Source of the DNA: UBA2336 sp964419145
GTDB lineage: Bacteria > Bacteroidota > Bacteroidia > Cytophagales > Cyclobacteriaceae
NCBI GenBank assembly: GCA_964419145.1
Contig: CAYQOM010000001.1
Coordinates: forward strand, 620,001 to 684,000
Length of the DNA stretch: 64,000 nt
Direction: 5' to 3'
Positions within the stretch are counted from its first letter, which is position 1, and every line of letters starts with the position of its first letter. The notes beneath the pieces were generated by a model. The model had not been told where the DNA came from, ran no database searches, and worked only from the letters and a program-made list of their open reading frames with translations. Shown piece by piece: positions 1 through 8,461 of this stretch. Both the position numbers and the translations under genes were made by a program.

Positions 1-1248
1 TATTTAAAAAAAGCTGCGGCTATGGCCAATCACGAACTCGGGGCGCTTTCGGCCGACAAAAAAGATCTGATCGCCCAAGCGTGTGATGAAATTATTGCCG
101 GTAAGCTTGATGATCAGTTCCCCTTAGTCATCTGGCAAACCGGTTCGGGCACACAAAGCAACATGAATGCAAACGAAGTGATTGCCTATCGTGCGCATGT
201 GCTGAGTGGTGGGAAATTAACGGATGATAAAAAAGTTTTGCACCCCAATGATGATGTGAACAAATCACAATCCTCAAACGATACCTTCCCCACGGCCATG
301 CACATTGCGGCTTACAAGCAAGTGGTAGAGATCACCTTGCCGGGCATGAAAAAACTTCGCGATACGCTGGCGAAGAAATCAACAGCATATAAAAATATTG
401 TAAAGACAGGCCGCACGCATTTCATGGATGCTACCCCTCTTACCTTAGGCCAGGAGTTTTCGGGTTACGTACAGCAGATCGACAACAGCATCCGGGCCAT
501 TAACAACGCATTGGAGATGGTGCTTGAACTGGCGCTTGGCGGCACAGCCGTAGGGACTGGGCTCAACACACCAAAAGGATATGATGTATTGGTGGCAAAG
601 AAAATTGCCGAGCTAACCGGCTATCCGTTTGTTACGGCACCCAACAAGTTTGAGGCGCTGGCTGCACATGATGCAATGGTTGAGTTATCAGGAGCGTTGA
701 AACGTGCTGCGGTGGCATTAATGAAAGTGGCCAATGACATTCGCATGTTAAGCTCTGGCCCGCGTTGTGGCATTGGTGAAATCATCATTCCGGATAATGA
801 ACCGGGTTCATCCATTATGCCGGGCAAAGTAAACCCTACTCAGCCGGAGGCATTAACGATGGTGTGTGCACAGGTTATCGGCAATGATGTGGCCGTTTCG
901 ATTGGTGGGGCAACGGGTCATTTCGAGTTGAACGTGTTCAAGCCGGTAATTGCCGCAAACGTACTGCAATCGGCTCGTCTGTTGGGTGATGCGTGTGTTT
1001 CATTCGATGATAAATGTGCAGAAGGCATTGAGCCAAATGAGGCGATTATTCGCCAGCACCTGGAGAATTCGCTTATGCTGGTAACAGCCCTGAATACGCA
1101 TATTGGTTATGAAAATGCGGCTAAAATTGCCAAGAAGGCACATAAAGAAAACAAGACCTTGCGTGAAGCTGCCGTTGAGTTGGGCTTGCTGACATCGGAA
1201 CAGTTTGATGAGTGGGTGAAGCCCGAGAAGATGGTTGGAAGCCTTTAA
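1..1248 (+). CDS. fumC: Fumarate hydratase class II (5' end outside window)
   Basis: Catalyses reversible hydration of fumarate to L-malate in the TCA cycle, in the cytoplasm as a homotetramer. The frame is open from base 1 (YLKKAAAMANHELG), so the annotated gene begins upstream and the ATG at 22 is internal. Superfamily landmarks are present: SGTQSNMNANEV, the substrate region GRTHFMDATPLTLGQEF with the conserved His, and the mobile signature loop GSSIMPGKVNP carrying the catalytic Ser. The C-terminal domain is complete and ends at 1248. About 55-60 residues of the family's usual ~465 are missing at the N-terminus because of the window edge. The next gene follows after 53 bases and seems to have its own start region. 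Identification is secure. Confidence 0.97.
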   Translation, partial: YLKKAAAMANHELGALSADKKDLIAQACDEIIAGKLDDQFPLVIWQTGSGTQSNMNANEVIAYRAHVLSGGKLTDDKKVLHPNDDVNKSQSSNDTFPTAMHIAAYKQVVEITLPGMKKLRDTLAKKSTAYKNIVKTGRTHFMDATPLTLGQEFSGYVQQIDNSIRAINNALEMVLELALGGTAVGTGLNTPKGYDVLVAKKIAELTGYPFVTAPNKFEALAAHDAMVELSGALKRAAVALMKVANDIRMLSSGPRCGIGEIIIPDNEPGSSIMPGKVNPTQPEALTMVCAQVIGNDVAVSIGGATGHFELNVFKPVIAANVLQSARLLGDACVSFDDKCAEGIEPNEAIIRQHLENSLMLVTALNTHIGYENAAKIAKKAHKENKTLREAAVELGLLTSEQFDEWVKPEKMVGSL

Positions 1249-1301
1249 AGTAGGAATTTCAAAATAATTTGTACTTTTAATAAACTTTTTAAACTAGAAC
1301 A

Positions 1302-1934
1302 ATGAAAAAATTAGCACTACTCTTCTGTATGGCTTTACTTTTTGCGGGCACGCAATCTTTCGCCCAGCTTTCCAAGCAGGAAAAAAAGGAGTGGAAGAAA
1401 AAAGCCAAGGAATACGCCAAGAACCCCGCTAACCTGAAGCAGTTTGTGGAAGACAAACAAAGTGCCGATAACCAGGTGGCCACGTTGAACAAACGTGTTA
1501 CGGATCTCCAAAACACCATGAGCGACAAAGATGCGCGAATTGCTGAATTGGAAGATGAACTTTCACAAATGCGCGGTCAGCTTACCGCTACCCGTGCGGA
1601 GTTGGCACAGCTGAAAGAAAACCCCGTTATTAATCCTATGGATTTTTCGCGCGGTGTTGTCTTCAAAGTGCAGGTTGGCGCATTTAAGAATAAGGATCTA
1701 TCGAAGTACTTTGATAACAACCCCAATTTTGGTGGCGAAGTAAAAGAGGGCGAACCTCAACGCATCACCATCGGTATTTTCCGTGATTACTGGGAAGCCG
1801 ATCAGTTTAAAAAATACATGCGCGAAATGGGCGTGAAAGATGCCTGGATTGTGCCGTATAAAGATGGCCAGCGTACGGAGATTAAAGATGTATTGGAAGG
1901 CGTAACTGCAGAAAAGCCGAAAACAGAGGAATAA
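1302..1934 (+). CDS. Secreted coiled-coil protein with SPOR-like C-terminus
   Basis: A 210-residue exported protein of unknown exact role. Residues 1-21 form a signal peptide (hydrophobic core then SFAQ). Residues ~22-55 are very rich in Lys and Glu. Residues ~55-110 are a heptad-like coiled coil (VATLNKRVTDLQNTMSDKD, then a Glu/Leu-rich stretch). Residues ~122-190 resemble a SPOR-type peptidoglycan-binding fold: VFKVQVGAFKNK, then RITIGIFRDYWEADQF and AWIVPYKDGQR. Such proteins are common in Cytophagales and sometimes labelled ezrin/radixin/moesin-like, which only reflects the coiled coil. I infer periplasmic, cell-wall-associated placement. A strong terminator follows at 1955-1983. Confidence 0.75.
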   Translation: MKKLALLFCMALLFAGTQSFAQLSKQEKKEWKKKAKEYAKNPANLKQFVEDKQSADNQVATLNKRVTDLQNTMSDKDARIAELEDELSQMRGQLTATRAELAQLKENPVINPMDFSRGVVFKVQVGAFKNKDLSKYFDNNPNFGGEVKEGEPQRITIGIFRDYWEADQFKKYMREMGVKDAWIVPYKDGQRTEIKDVLEGVTAEKPKTEE

Positions 1935-1954
1935 AACATATATTCGTTCGTTAG

Positions 1955-1983
1955 AAAAAGCAGCATGATTAATGCTGCTTTTT
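1955..1983 (+). terminator. Rho-independent terminator after the SPOR-like gene
   Basis: Perfect 12-base arms at 1955-1966 and 1972-1983 with a 5-base loop (GATTA). The arms begin with five A and end with five T, and more T follow, so it could act in both directions. It lies 21 bases past the stop codon at 1934. Confidence 0.85.
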
Positions 1984-2017
1984 GTTTTTTATGTTGATCA
2001 ACTATATTGAGTTTTGC

Positions 2018-2193
2018 GAGTATCCGTTTCCAATCTAAATTTCACCGTCATTGCGAGCCTGCCTGCGGTAGGCAGGCTGCAGCGAAGCAATCCCAATTTC
2101 AGTAATATCAATGAGATTGCTTCGGTCTCCCGATTGTTATCGGGACACCTCGCAATGACGTTCAATTTTTACTACAGACTTAAACGGATACTC
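2018..2193. repeat. Nested palindromic repeat element (MITE-like)
   Basis: About 176 bases with four sets of inverted repeats inside each other. The outermost arms are 12 bases at 2018-2029 and 2182-2193. Next are 12 bases at 2046-2057 (CGTCATTGCGAG) and 2149-2160, then 10 bases at 2083-2092 and 2115-2124. Two independent small hairpins sit inside: 2056-2064/2070-2078 (AGCCTGCCT arms) and 2128-2134/2139-2145 (TCCCGAT arms). No open reading frame in it looks real. The CGTCATTGCGAG/CGAAGCAATC pair is a kind of interspersed repeat I associate with Bacteroidota genomes; copy number here cannot be checked. No clear target-site duplication is visible. Confidence 0.8.
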
Positions 2194-2199
2194 ACTAGT

Positions 2200-2207
2200 T
2201 AGTTTTG
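2200..2207 (+). promoter_or_regulatory. Bacteroidota -7 box for the collagen-like gene
   Basis: TAGTTTTG matches TAnnTTTG exactly and ends 4 bases before the ATG at 2212, implying a nearly leaderless transcript. The -33 region would fall inside the right edge of the palindromic element (arm ends at 2193). No TTTG is seen at the usual distance. Confidence 0.5.
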
Positions 2208-2211
2208 TGCG

Positions 2212-3000
2212 ATGAAGCGAATTAGATTCATAGGATTATTAGTGCTGATGACAAGTGCTGCATGGGCGCAGGTGCGGGTGGATAAGCTTGTGATTAAATC
2301 CGGAGAGTCATTCGAGTTTGATAATGAAACGGATATTCTTGTTGCCGATACATTGGTGATGGAAGACTCATCGAAATTGGTGTTGAACGAACTCAAGCGA
2401 GAAAATTTTATACGAGCAGAGGTCGCCATTATTGGAAATGACTGTTACATCCTTGGTGTTGGTATTCATGGTAAGGCAGGTCGCGATGGAAGAGCAGGCG
2501 TAACACAAGTAGGACCGTGTCGCGATGGATCGGATGGAAGCAATGGCGTGTCGGGATTGTCGGGCGGTGCTGGCATTAACCTATCTTTTTATGTAGAGAA
2601 TTTGATTGTAGACGGCCGATTGATCATCGATCTCTCCGGTGGTAATGGTGGTGATGGTGGCGCTGGTGGAAAAGGTGGCGATGGAAGTCCGGGTACCGTG
2701 CATTGCAACGGTGGTGATGGTGCCAATGGTGGCAATGGAGGTCGCGGTGGCGATGGTGGACACGGAGGTAACTTGGTGATCAGCAGCGTAAACGCAGATG
2801 TTATTCGCAATTGGATCGGCACAAAAGTGTTGTTCAGAAATTATGGTGGTAAAGCCGGACAGGGCGGCCGCGGAGGATACATCGGCTCAGCCGGATTGGG
2901 TCCCAATCGCAGAAATGGCACGGATGGCAAACCCGGTGAGTATGGCGTTAACGGTGTTCGCGGAACGGAAGGAACACTTACGTTTGAAATGAATCAGTAA
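2212..3000 (+). CDS. Secreted glycine-rich collagen-like protein
   Basis: A 262-residue protein of unknown function. Residues 1-20 are a signal peptide ending AWAQ. Residues ~21-85 form a non-repetitive domain (VRVDKLVIKSGESFEFDNET). From ~85 on the protein is dominated by Gly-X-Y-like and Gly-Gly-Asp/Asn runs (GKAGRDGRAG, GGNGGDGGAGGKGGDG, GGRGGDGGHGG) interrupted by beta-like stretches (INLSFYVENLIVDGRLIIDL and LVISSVNADVIRN). The Gly runs are not strictly triplet throughout, so a true collagen triple helix is uncertain; a Gly-rich beta-solenoid is an alternative. Surface or periplasmic location is inferred. The 5-base gap to recJ suggests co-transcription. Confidence 0.7.
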   Translation: MKRIRFIGLLVLMTSAAWAQVRVDKLVIKSGESFEFDNETDILVADTLVMEDSSKLVLNELKRENFIRAEVAIIGNDCYILGVGIHGKAGRDGRAGVTQVGPCRDGSDGSNGVSGLSGGAGINLSFYVENLIVDGRLIIDLSGGNGGDGGAGGKGGDGSPGTVHCNGGDGANGGNGGRGGDGGHGGNLVISSVNADVIRNWIGTKVLFRNYGGKAGQGGRGGYIGSAGLGPNRRNGTDGKPGEYGVNGVRGTEGTLTFEMNQ

Positions 3001-3004
3001 ACCC

Positions 3005-4711
3005 ATGGAGAAGAAGTGGATATACAAACCTCTTCCTTCTAAAGAGCAGATTGAAGCGCTCGGCAAAGAATTAAACCTCAATCCATATTTAACTACTGTT
3101 TTGATTCAGCGTGGCATCACCACACTGCAACAAGCAAAGGATTTTTTCAGGCCATCATTGGATCAACTTCACGATCCGTTTTTGATGCAGGATATGGAGC
3201 AAGCAGTGCTGCGGTTAAAACAGGCACTGGATGCCAACGAGAAAATTTTAATCTACGGTGATTACGATGTGGATGGCACAACGGCCGTGTCGTTGGTGTA
3301 TAATTACCTGCACCGGTTTTACCCGAATTGTTCCATTTACATTCCTGATCGGAACAAAGAAGGCTATGGCATTTCACGAGCCGGTGTAGAATGGGCGGAG
3401 GAGAACGGGTTCTCATTAATCATCGCGCTCGACTGCGGCATCAAGGCATCGGATATGGTGCTGCTGGCCAATCACAAAGGCATTGATTTTATTATTTGCG
3501 ATCATCACCTGCCGGACGAAAAAATTCCGAATGCCGTAGCCGTACTTGATCCGAAACGAAAAGATTGCACATATCCGTATACCGAACTAAGTGGCTGTGG
3601 ACTCGGCTTTAAGCTCATGCAAGCCTACGCAAGACGATATAGAAAAGAAGAAGAAGTTTTTGAATACCTCGATCTGGTTGCGGTGAGTATTGCTTCAGAC
3701 ATTGTACCCATTACCGGGGAAAACCGAATATTGACCTATTTCGGATTGTTAAAACTCAACGAGAATCCGGTTCCCGGCCTTAAGGCACTGAAAGAAATCT
3801 CTCAGCTGAAAAATGAACTTGATGTTTCGGGAATCGTGTTCACACTCGGTCCACGCATCAATGCGGCAGGCCGTGTAGCACATGGCAGCGCAGCGGTTGA
3901 TTTGCTTACCGCCACAACCGATGAGGAGGCCATGGGGTTAGCCGAACAGGTCAACACCAAGAACGACCTACGCAGGGAATTTGATAGCAGCATTACCGAA
4001 GAAGCGCTGGCCATGATTGAAGGTGATGAATCGCTTCGCGTGGCAAAATCTACTGTATTGTTTAAAGATTCGTGGCATAAGGGTGTAATTGGCATAGTTG
4101 CTGCTCGTTGTATCGAGAAATATTACCGCCCCACCGTGATCTTAACCGAATCAAACAATAAAATTACCGGATCAGCCCGCAGCGTAAACGGCTTTAACTT
4201 GTATGAAGCCATGTTGAGTTGCAGCGATTTGCTGGAGAAATTTGGCGGACACAAATATGCGGCTGGACTTACCATGGATGCAGGCAACTTGAAAGCATTT
4301 CAGGAGCGGTTTGAAGAAGTGGTATCAAAATCGATAACGGAAGAAATGTTAACCCCGGTTATTGAAATTGATGTGCCGATTTTGTTCGACAAAATCACAC
4401 CCAAGTTTTTGAGCGTACTCAAACAAATGGCGCCTTTTGGCCCTGAAAATCAGAAACCGGTTTTTGAAGCCAGTCGCGTGTACGTGGTAAATTCACTTTC
4501 AAGTTTTAAGGAAAGGCATGTCAGGTTTTTAGCCGGACAGGAAGGGAACGAAACGGTATTTCAAGCGGTGGGTTTTGACCTGGCTGAATATTATGATCAA
4601 CTGGCCTCTGGTGATACGTTTAGCATGGTGTTTAACATTGAAGAAAATGTGTTCAATGGAAACACCAGTATTCAATTGCGCATTAAGGATATTAAATTTG
4701 ACAACGCATGA
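3005..4711 (+). CDS. recJ: Single-stranded-DNA-specific 5'-3' exonuclease RecJ
   Basis: 568 residues, the expected length. RecJ degrades single-stranded DNA 5' to 3' in mismatch, base-excision and RecF-type recombination repair in the cytoplasm. The DHH phosphoesterase core shows IYGDYDVDGTTA (motif I, ~80-92), a DCGIKA segment, the signature CDHHLPDE (motif III, ~160) and a later conserved Asp region VSIASDIVP. The DHHA1 nucleic-acid domain has GSARSVNGFNLYEAM and FGGHKYAAGLTM (~405-425). The C-terminal ~120 residues fit the OB-like domain. The stop overlaps the start of lptB by 4 bases, indicating translational coupling. Confidence 0.95.
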   Translation: MEKKWIYKPLPSKEQIEALGKELNLNPYLTTVLIQRGITTLQQAKDFFRPSLDQLHDPFLMQDMEQAVLRLKQALDANEKILIYGDYDVDGTTAVSLVYNYLHRFYPNCSIYIPDRNKEGYGISRAGVEWAEENGFSLIIALDCGIKASDMVLLANHKGIDFIICDHHLPDEKIPNAVAVLDPKRKDCTYPYTELSGCGLGFKLMQAYARRYRKEEEVFEYLDLVAVSIASDIVPITGENRILTYFGLLKLNENPVPGLKALKEISQLKNELDVSGIVFTLGPRINAAGRVAHGSAAVDLLTATTDEEAMGLAEQVNTKNDLRREFDSSITEEALAMIEGDESLRVAKSTVLFKDSWHKGVIGIVAARCIEKYYRPTVILTESNNKITGSARSVNGFNLYEAMLSCSDLLEKFGGHKYAAGLTMDAGNLKAFQERFEEVVSKSITEEMLTPVIEIDVPILFDKITPKFLSVLKQMAPFGPENQKPVFEASRVYVVNSLSSFKERHVRFLAGQEGNETVFQAVGFDLAEYYDQLASGDTFSMVFNIEENVFNGNTSIQLRIKDIKFDNA

Positions 4712-5481
4712 TTCTTCGGGCAGAAAATCTGGTGAAAAAATATAAGAGCCGCACCGTAGTGGATCATGTGTCCGTACAGGTTGGTCAGGGTGAGATTGTA
4801 GGATTGCTTGGGCCGAACGGTGCCGGCAAGACTACTTCATTTTATATGATCGTAGGCTTGATTAAACCCAACGAAGGGAAAATTTTTCTGGACAACGAAG
4901 ACATTACCGCACTGCCGATGTATCAACGTGCACGTAAAGGCATTGGCTACCTGGCGCAAGAGGCTTCCGTGTTTAGAAAGCTTACGGTGGAAGAAAATAT
5001 TTTATCAGTACTGGAAATGCGCGAGTTCACCCGACAACAACGCATGGACAAAGTGGATGAACTCATCAATGAATTCAGTCTGCATAAAGTGCGTAAAAAC
5101 CTGGGCATGTCTTTATCAGGTGGGGAGCGCAGAAGAACAGAAATTGCACGTGCGCTGGCCGTAGATCCCAGCTTTGTTTTGCTAGATGAGCCATTTGCAG
5201 GTGTTGACCCGATTGCGGTTGAAGAAATTCAATCCATCGTAGCGAAGCTGAAAAGCAAAAACATTGGCATTCTCATCACTGATCATAACGTGGATGAAAC
5301 CCTTTCCATTACCGACCGCGCTTACCTGATGGTGGATGGAAAGCTATTCAAATCCGGAACAGCCGAAGACCTCGCCAGCGACCCGCAGGTGCGCAAGGTT
5401 TATCTCGGCCAGAATTTTGAGTTACGCAGAGCCAAAGTGGTAACCCAAAATTCCGATACCTGGACGGACGAATCCTTGTAA
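4708..5481 (+). CDS. lptB: LPS export ABC transporter ATP-binding protein
   Basis: 257-residue ATPase that powers extraction of lipopolysaccharide from the inner membrane with LptF/LptG. Walker A is GPNGAGKTT (~35-43), the Q-loop lies in YLAQEASVFRKLTVEEN, the signature is LSGGERRRTEIARAL and Walker B is FVLLDEPFAGVDP, followed by the H-loop ITDHNV. LSGGERRR and VEENI are typical of LptB rather than of amino-acid importers. The partner permeases are not in the window. It overlaps recJ by 4 bases (ATGA). The C-terminus carries about 15 extra residues beyond the usual end. Confidence 0.93.
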   Translation: MILRAENLVKKYKSRTVVDHVSVQVGQGEIVGLLGPNGAGKTTSFYMIVGLIKPNEGKIFLDNEDITALPMYQRARKGIGYLAQEASVFRKLTVEENILSVLEMREFTRQQRMDKVDELINEFSLHKVRKNLGMSLSGGERRRTEIARALAVDPSFVLLDEPFAGVDPIAVEEIQSIVAKLKSKNIGILITDHNVDETLSITDRAYLMVDGKLFKSGTAEDLASDPQVRKVYLGQNFELRRAKVVTQNSDTWTDESL

Positions 5482-5556
5482 TTTCAATCAATTCCGATTC
5501 AGGAAAATGCCTGGGTCTTAACCTCTCCAAAGCCTTTTAATTCATCCTATTATGTC

Positions 5557-5564
5557 TATTTTTG
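5557..5564 (+). promoter_or_regulatory. -7 promoter box for the GH3-family gene
   Basis: TATTTTTG fits TAnnTTTG exactly. A weak -33-like TTTT lies 18 bases upstream, at about 5535-5538. The leader to the ATG at 5581 would be about 10 bases. Confidence 0.5.
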
Positions 5565-5580
5565 AGGTTACCGGATACCT

Positions 5581-7104
5581 ATGGGACTGCTGAATTCGAT
5601 ACTGACGTGGGTGATGAAGAAGCGTATTCATCAGATTGAACTTTTCATGAAGTATCCACATGAAGTTCAGGATGAAATTTTCAGAAGGCTGATTCAAACT
5701 GCAAAGGGAACCGAGTTCGGAAAGAAGTATGATTTCGGGTCCATCGGTACCTACGGCATGTTTCGAGAGCGGGTACCCATCCATACCTACGAAAATCTAT
5801 TTCCCTACATTGAGCGCCAGATGCGTGGCGAGCAAAACATTTTGTGGCCCTCCGAAATCAAGTGGTTTTCAAAATCATCAGGCACGACAAATGCCCGAAG
5901 CAAATTCATCCCTGTATCGCAAGAGGCCCTGGAGGATTGTCACTTTAAAGGCGGAAAAGACCTGATTTCAATTTTTGTAAACAATTATCCAAACACAAAA
6001 ATTTTTGATGGGAAGGGCCTGGCCGTAGGCGGAAGCCATCAGGTGAATGAATTTGATCCTACAGCATCCTCATATTATGGTGATGTTTCTGCTGTGATTA
6101 TGCAGAACCTTCCCATCTGGGCCGAGTTTATTCGTACACCTAAACTTCAAACCGCCCTCATGAGCAATTGGGAGGAGAAGATTGAAAAGCTGGCACAGGA
6201 AACAGCAGAAGAAAATGTGACCAATATTGCCGGTGTGCCAACGTGGACGATCCTGCTCATTCAACGTGTTGTTCAGCTTAGCGGAAAAAATCACATCAAG
6301 GAAGTTTGGCCTAACCTGGAAGTTTTCTTTCATGGCGCAGTTTCGTTTAAACCATATCGTGCTCTGTTTCGGGAATTGATTCCTGATCCTTCGATGATTT
6401 ACTGGGAGATTTACAATGCAAGTGAAGGTTTCTTTGGTATTCAGGATAAACGCGATTCCGAAGAAATGCTCTTGATGCTCGACTACGGAATTTTCTATGA
6501 GTTTATTCCCATGGAGGAAATCGGTAAGGAGAATCCCAAAGCGTTACGGTTAAGCGAAGTGGAGTTGGGAAAAAATTACGCCATGGTGATCAGCACCAAT
6601 GCAGGTTTGTGGCGCTACAGCATCGGTGATACCATTAAGTTTACTTCTCTGTCTCCCTATCGGATAAAAATTTCGGGACGCACCAAGCACTTCATCAATG
6701 CGTTTGGCGAGGAAGTGATTGTTGAAAATGCAGAAGCGGCCATCACCAAGGCCTGTGATGCCACCGGTGCCATCATTGAAAATTTCACTGCAGCGCCCGT
6801 GTTTTTGGAAGCCAATAAAAAAGGTGGGCACGAATGGATTATTGAGTTTAAAAAACAACCGGGAGACCTCGGAGAGTTTACCCACATTCTGGATTCGGCC
6901 TTACGTAAAATAAACAGCGACTACGATGCAAAGCGTTCACACGACCTGGCATTGGTAGCGCCAAAAATTCACAGCGCAGAGCCTGGCACGTTTTACAACT
7001 GGATGAAGAGCCGTGGCAAGTTAGGTGGGCAAAATAAAGTGCCACGCCTGGCCAACTCGCGCGAGTATGTGGATGATATTTTGAAGATGATGCACATCAA
7101 TTAA
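5581..7104 (+). CDS. GH3 auxin-responsive promoter family protein (acyl-adenylate amido synthetase-like)
   Basis: 507 residues. The GH3 family belongs to the ANL adenylating superfamily; plant members conjugate amino acids to hormone carboxylates, while bacterial members mostly have no known substrate. Visible motifs are the ATP-binding loop KSSGTTNARSKFIPVS (~98-113), YNASEGFFGIQ (~279-289, matching motif 2 YxxSE) and GLWRYSIGDTIKF (~339-351, matching motif 3 YRxGD). The C-terminal cap (FINAFGEEVIVENAE) is intact. It has its own promoter box after lptB and no obvious pathway neighbours, so the acyl and amine substrates are unknown. Confidence 0.9.
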   Translation: MGLLNSILTWVMKKRIHQIELFMKYPHEVQDEIFRRLIQTAKGTEFGKKYDFGSIGTYGMFRERVPIHTYENLFPYIERQMRGEQNILWPSEIKWFSKSSGTTNARSKFIPVSQEALEDCHFKGGKDLISIFVNNYPNTKIFDGKGLAVGGSHQVNEFDPTASSYYGDVSAVIMQNLPIWAEFIRTPKLQTALMSNWEEKIEKLAQETAEENVTNIAGVPTWTILLIQRVVQLSGKNHIKEVWPNLEVFFHGAVSFKPYRALFRELIPDPSMIYWEIYNASEGFFGIQDKRDSEEMLLMLDYGIFYEFIPMEEIGKENPKALRLSEVELGKNYAMVISTNAGLWRYSIGDTIKFTSLSPYRIKISGRTKHFINAFGEEVIVENAEAAITKACDATGAIIENFTAAPVFLEANKKGGHEWIIEFKKQPGDLGEFTHILDSALRKINSDYDAKRSHDLALVAPKIHSAEPGTFYNWMKSRGKLGGQNKVPRLANSREYVDDILKMMHIN

Positions 7105-7108
7105 AAGT

Positions 7109-7903
7109 ATGATCACGAATAGGCATTGGTTTCCAATTCTGTTGTTCGTGTTTTATTGTTGCGGTGACAATGAAACAAGGACATACTATACAATTGAAGA
7201 TGCAAACCAAAGTCCAGACAAAGTGAAAGTGCTGTATATGTCTGGCCTGAAACTAGGCAACTTTCCGGATGATATTAGAAAGTATAAAAATTTAGAGGAA
7301 CTAAGTCTTCCGTTATGCGGGATTAATGAAATTCCTTCTTGGATCGGTGAGCTTAAAAAATTGAAATATATTGATTTGCTGAATAATAGAATTTCTAAGA
7401 TCCCAATAGAGCTCTATACTCTTGAAAATCTTGAATACTTGAGCCTTTATGGAAATGAGATTGATTCAATCGATGATAGAATTAGAAATTTGAAAAAGCT
7501 AAAAGAACCAGATCTATCATTGACAAATTTGAGAGAGTTGCCATACTCCTTTAGGGAACTTGATCATCTAGAGGTTCTATACTTCTATTATAATGGAATA
7601 ACCACTATCCCAAAGGAGATTTCCTCTTTGAAAAACCTTTGGAAGTTAGATGTTCATGCTAATCCAATAAATAAAATTCCTATCGAGATTACTCAGATGC
7701 AATCATTGACTGAACTGCGCATAGGTAATAACATTTTGACGGATGAGCATGTTGATAGTGTACGACAACTGATGCCCTTATGCCGAATTATTTTCGAAAG
7801 AGACAGTATACCGGATTTTGAAAAAATAATTGAAGAGAGGAAGAAAAAAAGGATGAGCCAATCACCTATTAATTTTACTCAGGTTGCTCCTTTCTCTTCC
7901 TAA
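7109..7903 (+). CDS. Leucine-rich-repeat lipoprotein
   Basis: 264 residues. The N-terminus is hydrophobic and followed by two cysteines (FVFYCCGDN), consistent with a lipobox and an envelope lipoprotein. Residues ~45-225 hold about seven LRR units of the bacterial LPxxI type: LEELSLPLCGINEIPSWIG, LKYIDLLNNRISKIPIELY, LEYLSLYGNEIDSI and so on. The Lys/Arg-rich tail (EERKKKRMS) is followed by about 13 residues. The gene is visibly richer in A+T than its neighbours, which may mean a different origin. It begins 4 bases after the GH3 stop, and its 3' end overlaps the convergent PepSY gene by 29 bases. Ligand unknown. Confidence 0.75.
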   Translation: MITNRHWFPILLFVFYCCGDNETRTYYTIEDANQSPDKVKVLYMSGLKLGNFPDDIRKYKNLEELSLPLCGINEIPSWIGELKKLKYIDLLNNRISKIPIELYTLENLEYLSLYGNEIDSIDDRIRNLKKLKEPDLSLTNLRELPYSFRELDHLEVLYFYYNGITTIPKEISSLKNLWKLDVHANPINKIPIEITQMQSLTELRIGNNILTDEHVDSVRQLMPLCRIIFERDSIPDFEKIIEERKKKRMSQSPINFTQVAPFSS

Positions 7904-8444
7904 TCCTTCTCGGGTTATACCACAACCAAAATCCTGTAAAGGAGAGTAACAGCAGGCCACTTCCTGTTAAGGTTGTGTAGACAAGTTTGATCTGCCCATT
8001 AGAAGTATCAACCAAAAAATCCAGAATGGAACCATCGTGTATTTGTTCAATGATGTCGGAAGTGCGTTGGTTTACGGCTAATACTTTTCCACTTGTTGCA
8101 TCCAGTTGGATTTCGGTGTAATGATCTTTAAACACAAACTTTACAATCCCTTTTTCTGGTCTTGCATCAATACGATCCAACCGTGGCGATTGACCAGGCA
8201 ATGAATCGTGCAAAGTCTGAAGGGCTATTGTGTTGAGGGAGTCATAGCTCAGCCACTCTTCGAGGTTAGCAGAAATTCCCTTTTGTGTTTCGGGAAGAAT
8301 CAATCCGCCCGAATGTTTTTTCCAGCCCAGCAACAACCCCGTGAGGGAAATTAGAAAAAAGAAGACTAACAAAAACGAACCAACAATGCGGTGCAGTTTT
8401 CGGTGTGTTCGGGTTGATTTGGCTATTTCTTTTGTGTCTTTCAT
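7875..8444 (-). CDS. PepSY-associated membrane protein
   Basis: 189 residues. A Lys/His-rich cytoplasmic N-terminus (RTHRKLHRIVG) leads into a transmembrane helix at ~23-43. A periplasmic part follows with a PepSY-like segment (EIQLDATSGKVLAVNQRTSDII), then a second helix at ~157-175 ending in LWYNPRRIRKRK. Two-helix PepSY proteins of this kind accompany TonB receptors for iron complexes and are related to siderophore-reductase membrane proteins; the electron-transfer role is inferred. It lies 17 bases downstream of the TonB receptor gene on the same strand, so they form an operon. Confidence 0.8.
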   Translation of the reverse strand: MKDTKEIAKSTRTHRKLHRIVGSFLLVFFFLISLTGLLLGWKKHSGGLILPETQKGISANLEEWLSYDSLNTIALQTLHDSLPGQSPRLDRIDARPEKGIVKFVFKDHYTEIQLDATSGKVLAVNQRTSDIIEQIHDGSILDFLVDTSNGQIKLVYTTLTGSGLLLLSFTGFWLWYNPRRIRKRKEQPE

Positions 8445-8461
8445 GTAAGCGCGTGCAGCAT

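Noticed and set aside
2014..2202. 62-residue frame across the repeat element
   Set aside because: It is the palindromic element read as protein, without a signal, domain or plausible ribosome entry.
2581..2822. Thr/Ile-rich and Pro-rich frames opposite the collagen-like gene
   Set aside because: Artificial composition caused by Gly codons of the real gene on the other strand.
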